Positions 51,988 to 60,709 of a DNA stretch of 64,000 nucleotides are shown here, one piece after another (the first letter of the stretch is position 1; every line of letters begins with the position of its first letter). Under the pieces are notes generated by a model that made no database searches, was not told where the DNA came from, and saw only the letters and a program-made list of their open reading frames with translations. The stretch covers positions 310,001 to 374,000 of the forward strand of contig JAFKDC010000001.1 of the NCBI GenBank assembly GCA_017255395.1, in the 5' to 3' direction. A program made the translations under genes and the position numbers. The DNA comes from Enemella evansiae (GTDB taxonomy: Bacteria; Pseudomonadota; Alphaproteobacteria; Rhodobacterales; Rhodobacteraceae).

Positions 51988-52494
51988 GGGGCGTCCTCCG
52001 GTCGGGCTTTGAAGCGCTGGTTTAGCCGTGTGCGTGCGGGTCGCCAAGGGGGTGGCGCCCTGTTGGCGGCGGTGTGCCGGGGGCGGCGTGGCGTTGAGGT
52101 ACTTGGTGCAAGAAGAAGCGCAAGGGGGCGCGAAAGGGGCAGGGATGGGGTCTGGAAAAGGCTTGGCCGCACCCGGTGGTGCGATCGGTCGCCGGGCGCG
52201 GACATCGGGCGACGCCGCGGCGCCATGATGCAGAAGGCCTGTCTTCGACAGGAGGGGCCGTCCGTGCCGTCAAAGGCGGGTTGTTGTAGAGGGGACGGTG
52301 GTGCGGGGGGCGGTGATGTGGCTGTCCGCCGCGCGAGTTGACGGGTGCTGTATGGACTGGGCGGGGATCAAGCGTCAACCGGAGAGGAGGTCGCCAGGCC
52401 GGTGTGCGGTGATGGTTCGGCGCCTCCCTGGCGGCTTTGTACCGGGGGAGGGGCAGCGGGGAGCGCGAAGGCCTTTGCCCTCGGCGGCGCCGTT
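51988..52494. other. Intergenic region with dispersed element
   Basis: About 500 bases separate the tex start from the SMP-30 gene stop, both on the minus strand. The region contains copy 5 of the dispersed 3'-end element (52096-52120), no convincing gene, and no clear promoter motif. Confidence 0.55.
52096..52120 (-). repeat. Dispersed 3'-end element, copy 5
   Basis: On the minus strand it reads GCTTCTTCTTGCACCAAGTA, downstream of the minus-strand SMP-30 gene, although almost 400 bases beyond its stop. Orientation agrees with that gene. Confidence 0.65.
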
Positions 52495-53427
52495 TCAGAA
52501 ATACGGTGCGCCGGGGACCTTGACGTAGAGCGCGTAGAGCGATTGGCTGGCGGCCATGAAGAGACGTGTCCGCGCCCGCCCGCCGAAACACAGGTTGGCG
52601 CAGCGTTCGGGCAGGTGGATGTGGCCGATGGCGCTGCCGTCGGGGGCAAAGATCCGCACGCCGTTGCGGCCCGCGCCGGTGCCCCATCCGGCCCAGAGGT
52701 TGCCCTGAATATCGACGCGGAAGCCGTCGGGGTTGCCGCCCGCACCGGCGTCGATATGCGGGCGCGGCTCCGGGGCGCGGCGCCCGTCGGCAGAAAGCTC
52801 GGCCACGAGGATGCGCTTGGGCCGCGCGCCGCTTTCGACGATGTAGAGCAGGCTCTCGTCGGGCGAGAAGCACAGCCCGTTGGGCTGGTTCACGCCTTCG
52901 ACGGCGAGGCTCAGCGTGCCGTCCGGGTCGATGCGGTAGACATTGGTGGGCAGTTCCGGCTCGGCCACGCCGCCCTCGTACTCCGCCGAGATGCCGAAGA
53001 CCGGGTCGGTGAACCAGATGCTGCCGTCCGACTTCGCCACCACGTCGTTGGGGGAATTCAGCCGCTTGCCCTGGAAGCTGTCGGCCAGCACGGTCAGGGT
53101 TCCGTCCCACTCGGTTCGCGTGACCGCGCGCCTCTGGTGCTGGCAGGACACCAGCCGCCCCTGCCGGTCGCGGGTGTTGCCGTTGGTAAAGCCGCCGGTG
53201 CGCAGGGTCGTGACCGCGCCCGAGGCCTCGTCCCAGCGCAGCAGGCGGTCATTGGGAATGTCGCTCCAGACCAGGGCGTTCTGATCGCCGAACCAGACCG
53301 GTCCCTCGGCCCAGCGGCTGCCGTGATACAGGCGCTCGACCGCGGCGTGGTGCAGGATCAGCGCCTCGAAGCGCGGGTCGAGCACCTCGATGGCGGGATC
53401 GGGATAGGTTTCTGACGGGTGCCACAT
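52495..53427 (-). CDS. SMP-30/gluconolactonase family protein
   Basis: This is a 310-residue six-bladed beta-propeller lactonase. ATG 53427 follows GGAGGAG at seven bases. Metal-binding residues typical of the family are present: Glu in RWAEGPVWFGD, Asn in LNSPNDVVAKSDG, and Asp in GNPDGFRVD. These enzymes open sugar lactones such as gluconolactone. There is no signal peptide, so it is cytoplasmic. It is divergent from purU, with a pair of palindromes between them. Confidence 0.88.
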   Translation of the reverse strand: MWHPSETYPDPAIEVLDPRFEALILHHAAVERLYHGSRWAEGPVWFGDQNALVWSDIPNDRLLRWDEASGAVTTLRTGGFTNGNTRDRQGRLVSCQHQRRAVTRTEWDGTLTVLADSFQGKRLNSPNDVVAKSDGSIWFTDPVFGISAEYEGGVAEPELPTNVYRIDPDGTLSLAVEGVNQPNGLCFSPDESLLYIVESGARPKRILVAELSADGRRAPEPRPHIDAGAGGNPDGFRVDIQGNLWAGWGTGAGRNGVRIFAPDGSAIGHIHLPERCANLCFGGRARTRLFMAASQSLYALYVKVPGAPYF

Positions 53428-53736
53428 GGCTGCTCTCCTCCTTGGTCGCGGCGAAGGTAGCGCATGGGGCGGGCAGGGGCATCGCAAAAGCGGACCCTGC
53501 CCGACGGCGGCCCGGGGCGGTGGAAATCCCGTGGACGGGATTTGCAAATTCCTTCGAAGGAATTTGCGGCACCCGGATCGGGCGTCGTTATGCAATTTCG
53601 GGCAGGGTGTCGGGGCGCGCGGCCCGGTTGCCGGTATTGGCTTTGACACCCTCTTCGGGCCGTGGGACGCCATCCCCCGTCGGCCTCGGTCGAATCGCAT
53701 TGCCACCAGCACCACAGCACCACCCAAGGGACTTCG
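53428..53736. other. Divergent intergenic region with tandem palindromes
   Basis: About 310 bases lie between two divergent genes. The region contains the two adjacent palindromes at 53524-53567 and the purU ribosome site. I found no gene in it. Confidence 0.6.
53524..53567. repeat. Two adjacent perfect inverted repeats
   Basis: AAATCCCGT-GG-ACGGGATTT (53524-53543) is directly followed by the 24-base perfect palindrome 53544-53567, whose left half is GCAAATTCCTTC. The 3' half of the first overlaps the AT-rich context of the second, so RNA from either strand would fold into two consecutive hairpins. The composition is AT-rich compared with the surroundings. Confidence 0.85.
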
Positions 53737-54621
53737 ATGACCAAATTCGCCCTGCGCACCAAATGCGCCTCGAAACGCGGGATGGTCTCCGCCGTTTCCA
53801 CCTACCTCGCCGAAACGGGCTGCAACATCACCGACAGCGCCCAGTTCGACGATGCCCATACCGGCAACTTCTTCATGCGCGTCAGCTTCCGGTCCGAGGA
53901 CGGCGCGGGCCTTGCCGATCTCGAAAGCGGCTTCGAGGCGATCAAGGCGCGGTTCGGCATGACCTCGGAGTTCTTCGACGAGACCGTCAAGCGCAAGGTC
54001 GTGATCATGGTCAGCCGCTTCGGGCACTGCCTGAACGACCTGCTCTACCGCGCCCGCATCGGCGCCCTGCCGATCGAGATCGTCGCGGTGATCTCGAACC
54101 ACATGGATTACCAGAAAGTCGTGGTGAACCAGGACATCCCCTTCCACTGCATCAAGGTCACGAAGGACAACAAGCCCGAGGCCGAGGCGCGCATCCAGCA
54201 GGTCGTCGATGACACGGGCGCGGAACTGATCGTGCTGGCGCGCTACATGCAGATCCTGTCGGACGCCATGTGCAAGACCTTCTCGGGGCGGATCATCAAC
54301 ATCCACCACTCCTTTCTGCCCTCCTTCAAGGGCGCGAACCCCTACAAGCAGGCCTTCGAGAAGGGCGTGAAGCTGATCGGCGCGACCTCGCACTACGTGA
54401 CCGCAGACCTGGATGAGGGGCCGATCATCGAGCAGGACATCATCCGCGTGACCCACGCGCAGTCGGGCGACGACTACGTGTCGCTGGGCCGGGACGTGGA
54501 ATCGCAGGTGCTGTCGCGCGCGGTGCATGCCCATGTGCATGGGCGGGTCTTCCTGAACGGCGAGAAGACCGTGGTCTTCCCGCCCTCGCCCGGCTCTTAC
54601 GCCTCGGAACGCATGGGCTGA
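53737..54621 (+). CDS. purU: Formyltetrahydrofolate deformylase
   Basis: This 294-residue enzyme hydrolyses 10-formyl-THF to THF and formate. An N-terminal ACT domain (about 1-80) is followed by the formyltransferase-like catalytic domain, with NIHHSFLPSFKGANPY (Asn and His) and the catalytic Asp in DLDEGPI. Length is normal. ATG 53737 follows AAGGGA. It balances one-carbon pools; the NRPS formyltransferase domain in this window uses the same cofactor, but the genes are 25 kb apart and nothing in the sequence links them. Confidence 0.94.
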   Translation: MTKFALRTKCASKRGMVSAVSTYLAETGCNITDSAQFDDAHTGNFFMRVSFRSEDGAGLADLESGFEAIKARFGMTSEFFDETVKRKVVIMVSRFGHCLNDLLYRARIGALPIEIVAVISNHMDYQKVVVNQDIPFHCIKVTKDNKPEAEARIQQVVDDTGAELIVLARYMQILSDAMCKTFSGRIINIHHSFLPSFKGANPYKQAFEKGVKLIGATSHYVTADLDEGPIIEQDIIRVTHAQSGDDYVSLGRDVESQVLSRAVHAHVHGRVFLNGEKTVVFPPSPGSYASERMG

Positions 54622-54700
54622 CGCCTTCGGCCTGTCCTGCGCCATGGTGCGGGGCGGGCCCGGGGCGGGCGTTTCGCGGTGGGGCCCGGTGCCGCCGCGC

Positions 54701-55687
54701 CTAGAGCATCGAGGGCACGACCTGATCCGGCGGGCGGTGGCCGTCGGCGAAGGTCTTGACGTTGATGATGACCTTCTCGCCCATCTCGACCCGGCCCTCG
54801 TAGGTGGCCGATCCCATATGCGGCAGCATCACCACGTTGGGCATGTCGCGCAGGTCCGGATTGCCCTGAATCCCGTGCTCGTAGACGTCGAGACCCGCGC
54901 CTGCCAGTTCGCCCGCCTTCAGCATCCGGGTCAGGGCGTTCTCGTCGATGACCTCCCCGCGCGAGGTGTTCACGATCACCGACGAAGGCTTCATCAGCTT
55001 CAGGCGTCGGGCGTTCAGCAGATGGTAGGTTGAGGGCGTCGAGGGGCAGTTCACACTGATCATGTCCATGCGCGCCACCATCTGGTCGAGGCTTTCCCAC
55101 CAGGTCGCCTCCAGCGGTTCCTCGACCTCGGGGCGCAGGCGGCGGCGGTTGTGGTAGTGGATCTGCATGCCGAAGGCCTGCGCGCGCCGCGCCACCGCCT
55201 GTCCGATCCGGCCCATGCCGAGGATACCCAGCCGCTTGCCGCCCAGCCGCCCGCCCAGAAGGGCCGTCGGCGCATAGCCGGACCAGTCGCCCTTCTGCAT
55301 GACGGTGATGCCCTCCTGCAGGCGCCGGGTGACGCCCAGCATCAGGGCCAGCACCATGTCGGCGGTGTCCTCGGTCACCACGCCGGGGGTGTAGGACACG
55401 AGGATCCCGCGCGAGCGCGCGGTCGAGACATCGATGTGGTCGAAGCCCGCGCCGTAGTTGGCGATCAGCTTCAGCCGCTCGCCCGCCTGACCGATCAGGC
55501 CCGCGTCGATCTGGTCGGTCACCGTGGGCACCAGCACATCCGCCGACCGGACCGCGTCCACAAGCTCGCCCCGGGTCATCGGGGTGTCGTCGCTGCGCAG
55601 CGTCACGTCGAAAAGCTCGGACAGGCGTGTCTCCACCACCTCCGGCAAGCGTCGCGTGACGACAACACTCAGACGTTTTGATGGCAT
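54701..55687 (-). CDS. D-isomer-specific 2-hydroxyacid dehydrogenase (glyoxylate reductase-like)
   Basis: This 328-residue NAD(P)-dependent enzyme probably reduces glyoxylate or hydroxypyruvate. The Rossmann motif LGILGMGRIGQAVARRA is at about 150-166. Catalytic Arg lies in NTSRGEVID, Glu follows about 25 residues later in the DVYEHGIQGNP region, and His is in LPHMGSAT. ATG 55687 follows AGGGAGA. It is convergent with purU. The substrate is inferred from family resemblance to GyaR-type enzymes. Confidence 0.88.
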   Translation of the reverse strand: MPSKRLSVVVTRRLPEVVETRLSELFDVTLRSDDTPMTRGELVDAVRSADVLVPTVTDQIDAGLIGQAGERLKLIANYGAGFDHIDVSTARSRGILVSYTPGVVTEDTADMVLALMLGVTRRLQEGITVMQKGDWSGYAPTALLGGRLGGKRLGILGMGRIGQAVARRAQAFGMQIHYHNRRRLRPEVEEPLEATWWESLDQMVARMDMISVNCPSTPSTYHLLNARRLKLMKPSSVIVNTSRGEVIDENALTRMLKAGELAGAGLDVYEHGIQGNPDLRDMPNVVMLPHMGSATYEGRVEMGEKVIINVKTFADGHRPPDQVVPSML

Positions 55688-55792
55688 TGCGGCTCTCCCT
55701 GACCTTCCCGGCGCACCGGCGCCTGGCTAGACTGGTACAGGATAATGCGGGGCACAAGAACCCCGCCGGAAAAACTCGGGCAGGACCGACCT

Positions 55793-56284
55793 ATGTTCAG
55801 GAAAGCCATCGTGCTAATGGTCATCCTCTGCGCGCAGATCGCCTCTGCGGGGCAGGAACTTGGACCGATCACCAACCTTCCGTTGCCACGCTATGTCTCG
55901 ATGAAGGCGGCAGAGGGCAACGTGCGGCGCGGTCCGTCGCTGACGCACCGGATCGACTGGGTCTACAAGCGCCGCGACATGCCGCTGGAGATCACCGCCG
56001 AACACGGCCACTGGCGCCGGGTGCGCGACCGCGACGGCGCGGGCGGATGGGTGCATTACTCGCTGCTCTCGGGGGTGCGGACGGTGATCGTCGAGCAGGA
56101 CATGGTGTCGCTCTACCAGCGGCCCGATCCGGACAGCCGCGTGAACGCCCGGCTGGAACTGGGCGTCGTCGCCCGCCTCGGTGCCTGCCAGCCGCATTGG
56201 TGCGAACTGACGGCGGGCGGCTACAGCGGCTGGGCACCGAAGGCGGCGCTCTGGGGCGTGAAACCCGACGAGCTGCGCGAGTAA
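55793..56284 (+). CDS. Secreted SH3-domain protein
   Basis: From ATG 55793 this is 163 residues with a signal peptide (MFRKAIVLMVILCAQIASA). Two bacterial SH3-like repeats follow: one with VSMKAAEGNVRRGPSLTHRIDW, ending near GGWVHYSLLSG, and one with VSLYQRPDPDSRV, ending in GYSGWAPKAALWG. It probably binds cell-wall or other periplasmic ligands. A hairpin with a T-run lies about 200 bases downstream. Confidence 0.82.
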   Translation: MFRKAIVLMVILCAQIASAGQELGPITNLPLPRYVSMKAAEGNVRRGPSLTHRIDWVYKRRDMPLEITAEHGHWRRVRDRDGAGGWVHYSLLSGVRTVIVEQDMVSLYQRPDPDSRVNARLELGVVARLGACQPHWCELTAGGYSGWAPKAALWGVKPDELRE

Positions 56285-56446
56285 CCGACCCGACGCACCC
56301 GGCCGTCGCCATCGCCGCTCGGGCCGATTGGTGTTCTTCGAGGTATCTCCGGTCAGGCGCGGGCCTCCGGCGCGCCGGACCCTATAGGTCAGACAGGGAT
56401 ACCTCCGGGGGTGCCGTGGCACACGGCGCGGCAAAGGGCAGGGCCT

Positions 56447-56471
56447 GTGGTTTCTTCCTGGTCCAAATACC
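56447..56471 (+). repeat. Dispersed 3'-end element, copy 6
   Basis: It reads GTTTCTTCCTGGTCCAAATA on the plus strand, downstream of the plus-strand SH3 gene, and is followed immediately by the terminator-like hairpin at 56483-56501. Confidence 0.7.
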
Positions 56472-56482
56472 CTCGGGGGTGA

Positions 56483-56501
56483 GGGGGCAGGGCCCCCTTT
56501 T
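56483..56501 (+). terminator. Terminator-like hairpin before the Hint gene end
   Basis: GGGGGC-AGG-GCCCCC followed by TTTT on the plus strand. It lies about 200 bases after the SH3 gene stop and next to dispersed element copy 6. Confidence 0.55.
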
Positions 56502-56514
56502 CCCGTGGCCCGCC

Positions 56515-57579
56515 TCAGGCGGCCTCGTGCATGAGGATCGCGGCTTCGGACTTCGACAGGTTCCGCCGGGCGTAGGATCCGTAGAGATGCGGATTCTCGG
56601 CCGCCGACGGCATTTCCCGCAAGAGCCGCGCGCGATCACCCTCGGCGAGGGAGGACAGTGCGGTGTTCGCCGGGTGGAAGCTTTCGGTTTCCACGCCATT
56701 GGCGAAGAGCACCTCGTGCCGGGGCAGCATCAGGTGGTGGTAGGTGACGTCGCGGGCGGCGGTGTCCAGCACCACGCTGTCGCCGTTCAGCAGGTCGCGG
56801 GCCGCCACCAGAACCTCGGGGGTGTTGAACAGCGCACGGGCCACGACGCCCTTCACCACCATCCGGTGTTCCGGCGAGACGACGATCTCGCTGTCCGGCT
56901 CGCCGATGCCGAAGGCGCCGGGGCGGATGCGCACCGGGCGCAGGCGCGGCATGGCGAAGAGCCGCGCGCCAGTCATGTGGCGCGAGCCGGTCCAGCGGAT
57001 TTCCTGCGGCCCACTGTCCTTGGTCTGCACCCTGTCGCCTGCGCGCAGGTCCTCGACCGGAACCGGGCCGCGGGGGGTCAGGATCATCGTGCCGGGGGTA
57101 AAGCAGATGACCCCGCTGGCCTGATCGTCCGTGGCCTGGCAGGCGCGCGCGTCCAGCCGGTGATGCACGACCCAGAGGTCGCGCCCCGAGGGCGGGATCT
57201 CGTCGAGGAACATCAGCAGCGGCGGGCTTTCCCCGCTGACCTCGATCAGGGTGACCGTATAGCTTTTCGCGCCGTCGGTGACGACAAAGCTGCTGTCGGT
57301 GACCGGATGCTCGACCGCCACGCGATCCAGACGCGTTTCCTGCGTCAGCGCCGCGCCTACCAGTCGACGCACCATCCGCGCCGCGCGTTTTCGGATGTCC
57401 CCGTCGCCTTCTGCCCGGTCGAGCTGGAGGATCGACGAAGGTCCATCGACCCTCACCGGAACCCCGTGCCAGGACCACGCGGCCCCGACGGTCAGCGAAG
57501 ACGGAGGCGCGGCCTTCAGGCCGTCTATTTCCGTCTGCGACCAGGAGATGACGAACGTGCCTCGATAGCCCGTTGCCAT
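56515..57579 (-). CDS. Hint (hedgehog/intein)-domain protein
   Basis: This is a 354-residue protein. The N-terminal half (about 1-150) is of unknown fold. From about residue 157 a Hint domain begins at Cys in ICFTPGTMILTPRGPVPVEDL, followed by GDRVQTKDSGPQEIRW and SPEHRMVVKG, the usual block of Hint_2 proteins common in roseobacters. The domain could cleave or rearrange the chain at the Cys, but there is no C-terminal extein after a terminal Asn, so splicing is unlikely. No signal peptide. Its role is unknown. Confidence 0.8.
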   Translation of the reverse strand: MATGYRGTFVISWSQTEIDGLKAAPPSSLTVGAAWSWHGVPVRVDGPSSILQLDRAEGDGDIRKRAARMVRRLVGAALTQETRLDRVAVEHPVTDSSFVVTDGAKSYTVTLIEVSGESPPLLMFLDEIPPSGRDLWVVHHRLDARACQATDDQASGVICFTPGTMILTPRGPVPVEDLRAGDRVQTKDSGPQEIRWTGSRHMTGARLFAMPRLRPVRIRPGAFGIGEPDSEIVVSPEHRMVVKGVVARALFNTPEVLVAARDLLNGDSVVLDTAARDVTYHHLMLPRHEVLFANGVETESFHPANTALSSLAEGDRARLLREMPSAAENPHLYGSYARRNLSKSEAAILMHEAA

Positions 57580-57776
57580 GCCTGAAATTTCTGCCTCGAT
57601 TTTTTCTTTTGTTATCGAGACACTATCAAAAATGGCTCATCCTGAGAATGCCGCGCTGTGCTGTGGGCGGGGTCGCGCTTACCTCAGTCCGGGCCTGTGC
57701 CCGGTCAGTCACAAAAATGCCGCCTTTAGGTTGTGTCTCCGAAAATGGCATTCGCTCAGGGTGTCGGGCCGTTTTC

Positions 57777-59099
57777 TCAGGCCGAGTCGAATCCACTGCG
57801 ACCGATGCTGTCATAACCGGTGAATCCGGCGGCGCGCGCGTCTTCAGGGCTGTAGATGTTGCGCAGGTCAGCCATGCGGGCACTGGCCATGCTGTCGGCA
57901 AGCTGGGTCAGGTCCAGCGCGCGGAACTCGTTCCATTCGGTCAGGATCACCAGCAGGTCGGCGCCCTCGGCGGCGCGATAGGGGTCAGCGGCCCAGTCGA
58001 CGCCGGGCAGCATGTGCTCGCCCTCGCGGCGGCCCTGCGGATCGACCACGCGCACCTTGGCGCCGCCGCCCACGAGGGCGGGCACGATGGTCAGCGAGGG
58101 CGCATCGCGCATGTCGTCGGTGTTTGGCTTGAAGGTCACCCCCAGCACCGCCACGGTCTTGCCGTTGAACGATCCGCCGCAGAGGTCGAGCAGCTTGTCG
58201 ATCATCCGCCGCTTGGTGTCCTCGTTCACCTTGATCACCGTTTCGACGATGCTCATGGGGCTGGCGTGTTCCTGTCCGATGCGGGCCAGCGCCTTGGTGT
58301 CCTTGGGAAAGCACGACCCGCCATAGCCCGGCCCCGCATGCAGGAACTTGTTGCCGATGCGGCCGTCCATGCCCATGCCCTTCGACACCTGCTTGACGTC
58401 CGCGCCGACCTTCTCGCACAGCGCCGCGATCTCGTTGATGAAGGTGATCTTCGTCGCGAGAAAGGCGTTGGCGGCGTATTTGATCATCTCGGCGGACTCG
58501 AGGTCCGTGGTGACGATGGGGAAGTCGCGCAGGTAGAGCGGGCGGTAGATGCCTTCCATCACCTTTGCGGCGCGCTCGGTCTCGACGCCCACGACCACGC
58601 GGTCGGGCTTCATGAAGTCGTCGATGGCCGCGCCCTCGCGCAGGAATTCGGGGTTCGAGGCGACGTCGAAGTCCAGCGCGGGGTTGGCGGCGGCCACGGC
58701 CTCGCGCACCTTTGCGTTGGTGCCCACCGGCACCGTCGACTTGGTCACGACCACGACGTAGTCCTTCGCCGCGCGGGCGATTTCCTCGGCGGCGGCCATG
58801 ACGTAGGTCAGGTCGGCGTGGCCGTCGCCGCGCCGCGTCGGCGTGCCCACGGCGATAAAGACCGCCTCGGCGCCGTCGATGGCCTTGGCGAGGTCGAGCG
58901 TGAAGGTCAGGCGTCCGGCCTCGACGTTCTTCGCCATGAGCGTGTCGAGCCCCGGCTCGTAGATCGGCACCTCGCCGCGTTCCAGCATCTCGATCTTGCG
59001 GGGGTCCTTGTCGACGCAGACAACCTCGTGCCCGAAATCCGAGAAACAGACACCCGAGACCAGGCCGACATAGCCCGTACCGATCATGGCAATTTTCAT
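57777..59099 (-). CDS. ugd: UDP-glucose 6-dehydrogenase
   Basis: This 440-residue enzyme oxidises UDP-glucose to UDP-glucuronate in two NAD-dependent steps. It has the Rossmann motif IAMIGTGYVGLVSG at the N-terminus, SNPEFLREG, the catalytic Cys in GGSCFPKDTKAL (about 264), and the C-terminal UDP-binding domain (GVTFKPNTDDMRDAPS). ATG 59099 follows AAAGGA; GTG 59105 is an alternative. Its product is a usual donor for acidic exopolysaccharides, so it probably feeds the locus at 4-40 kb. Confidence 0.95.
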   Translation of the reverse strand: MKIAMIGTGYVGLVSGVCFSDFGHEVVCVDKDPRKIEMLERGEVPIYEPGLDTLMAKNVEAGRLTFTLDLAKAIDGAEAVFIAVGTPTRRGDGHADLTYVMAAAEEIARAAKDYVVVVTKSTVPVGTNAKVREAVAAANPALDFDVASNPEFLREGAAIDDFMKPDRVVVGVETERAAKVMEGIYRPLYLRDFPIVTTDLESAEMIKYAANAFLATKITFINEIAALCEKVGADVKQVSKGMGMDGRIGNKFLHAGPGYGGSCFPKDTKALARIGQEHASPMSIVETVIKVNEDTKRRMIDKLLDLCGGSFNGKTVAVLGVTFKPNTDDMRDAPSLTIVPALVGGGAKVRVVDPQGRREGEHMLPGVDWAADPYRAAEGADLLVILTEWNEFRALDLTQLADSMASARMADLRNIYSPEDARAAGFTGYDSIGRSGFDSA

Positions 59100-59209
59100 C
59101 GTCACAGTCCTTTCAGGCCTATGTCCGGCCCTTGCATCGTCCCCACATGCGACCGCAACGGGGCTCTGTCAACACGACGGTCGGAACCGGCGGGGATATG
59201 CTGAGGCAT

Positions 59210-60589
59210 TCACCCGAGGCGTGCGCGCAGGGATGTCAGCGTTCGGGACACCAGCGCGGCGGCGGTTTCGCGGCTGTCAGCCTCGGCGTAGCAGCGGAAC
59301 TCGGGCGCGTTACCCGAGGGGCGCAGGTGCAGGACGGTGCCGCCCTCGAAGGTCACCCGCAGCCCGTCGGTCAGGTCCAGCGCGGTCTCCGCTCCGCAGC
59401 CTGTGAAAAAGGCCTCCCGGGCGGCGCTGTCGCCGGTCAGATCGGCGATGAAGGCCTGCGCGCGTTCTGTCGCGATCCCGGCGATCCGGTCGGCGGCGGT
59501 AAAGCGGGGCGGCAGCGCGTCGACCAGCGCCGCAAGCGCGGTCCCGGCCGCCTTCGCCGCCGCCAGCGGCGCAAGGATCGGCAGCAGGCAGTCGCGCGTC
59601 ATCAGCGGCGCCAGCGTGCCGGTGTCGAAGCCCAGCAGGAAGCCGCCGTTGGCCTCGTAGCCGATCACCTTCGCGTCGGGCTCCGCGGCGCGGGCCGCCG
59701 CCATGGCGGCGATCACGAAAGGCGATCCGATGCGCGTCCGCTCTACCCTCAGGCCAAAGGCCGGGTCCGCGACCATGCTGTTCGACGAGACCGGCGTGCA
59801 GACCACCCGGGCGCCAAGGTGCCGCGCGGTGAGCATGCCCAGCACGTCGCCGGGCACCACCCGCCGGGCATCGTCGACCACCATCGGGCGGTCACCGTCG
59901 CCATCGGTCGAGATCAGGACGTCCAGCGCGTGCTTTGCGAACCATCCGGCAAACAGCGCCCGGGTATCGGGGTCCAGCGCTTCGGTGTCGACGGGAATGA
60001 AGGTGTCAGAGCGCGCGATGGGCACGGCCCGCCCGCCCAGGGCCTCGACGACCGCCACCATCAGGTCGCGGGCCACCGAGGAATGCTGGTAGACGCCCAC
60101 CGTCATGCCGGACAGCGTGTCCGTGGCAAAGCCGCCGGTGTAGCGCGCAAGATAGCCCGCGGCCGCGCCCCGGGTCTCTGCCGCGCCCAGGGGCGCCTCG
60201 GGCGGGGTCTGGCCAAGGGCGGCGTTGATGCGCGCCTCGTCCTCTTTCAGGATCTCGCCGCTGGGCACGTAGAACTTCAGCCCGTTGCGGTCGGCGGGAA
60301 TGTGGCTGCCGGTGACCATGATCGCCGCGGCGCCCTCAGCCATGGAGGACAGCGCCAGCGCGGGCGTCGGCACCGCGCCGCAGTCCACCGCCGTCAGCCC
60401 CATGGCACGGACCGCTTCGATCACCCAGTCCGCGATTTCGGGCGAGGAGGGGCGCAGGTCGCGCCCGACATGAACCGCGCCGCCATGCGGGCAGGCGGTC
60501 AGGAAGGCCGCCACGTAGTCGCGCACCAGCGGGTGGGTCAGCTCCGCCACCAGCCCGCGCAGGCCGCTTGTCCCGAATTTCGGCGCCAT
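59210..60589 (-). CDS. Phosphohexomutase (phosphomannomutase/phosphoglucomutase type)
   Basis: This 459-residue enzyme interconverts hexose-6-phosphate and hexose-1-phosphate. Phosphoserine loop VTGSHIPADRNG (about 93-104), metal loop STDGDGDRP (about 224-232), sugar loop GYEANGGFL and phosphate-binding RPSGNAPEFR are all intact. ATG 60589 follows GGGAG. It lies upstream of ugd on the same strand, about 110 bases away, so both may supply nucleotide-sugar precursors. The exact sugar (mannose, glucose or glucosamine) cannot be fixed from motifs. Confidence 0.9.
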   Translation of the reverse strand: MAPKFGTSGLRGLVAELTHPLVRDYVAAFLTACPHGGAVHVGRDLRPSSPEIADWVIEAVRAMGLTAVDCGAVPTPALALSSMAEGAAAIMVTGSHIPADRNGLKFYVPSGEILKEDEARINAALGQTPPEAPLGAAETRGAAAGYLARYTGGFATDTLSGMTVGVYQHSSVARDLMVAVVEALGGRAVPIARSDTFIPVDTEALDPDTRALFAGWFAKHALDVLISTDGDGDRPMVVDDARRVVPGDVLGMLTARHLGARVVCTPVSSNSMVADPAFGLRVERTRIGSPFVIAAMAAARAAEPDAKVIGYEANGGFLLGFDTGTLAPLMTRDCLLPILAPLAAAKAAGTALAALVDALPPRFTAADRIAGIATERAQAFIADLTGDSAAREAFFTGCGAETALDLTDGLRVTFEGGTVLHLRPSGNAPEFRCYAEADSRETAAALVSRTLTSLRARLG

Positions 60590-60709
60590 CGCCGTCTCCC
60601 TCTTTGCTGCCGGGGTTTTCCCGCGTCCGGCCCGGGCAGGCAAGCGCCAACCGTTGCATCTGCGGCGGCAACGTGGAACCTGAGTCCGGCAGACAACGAA
60701 AGGCAGGCA

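Noticed and set aside
53428-54645. Extended version of the SMP-30 protein reading through the purU region on the minus strand.
   Set aside because: The part beyond ATG 53427 is antisense to purU and the palindromes; GGAGGAG precedes 53427.
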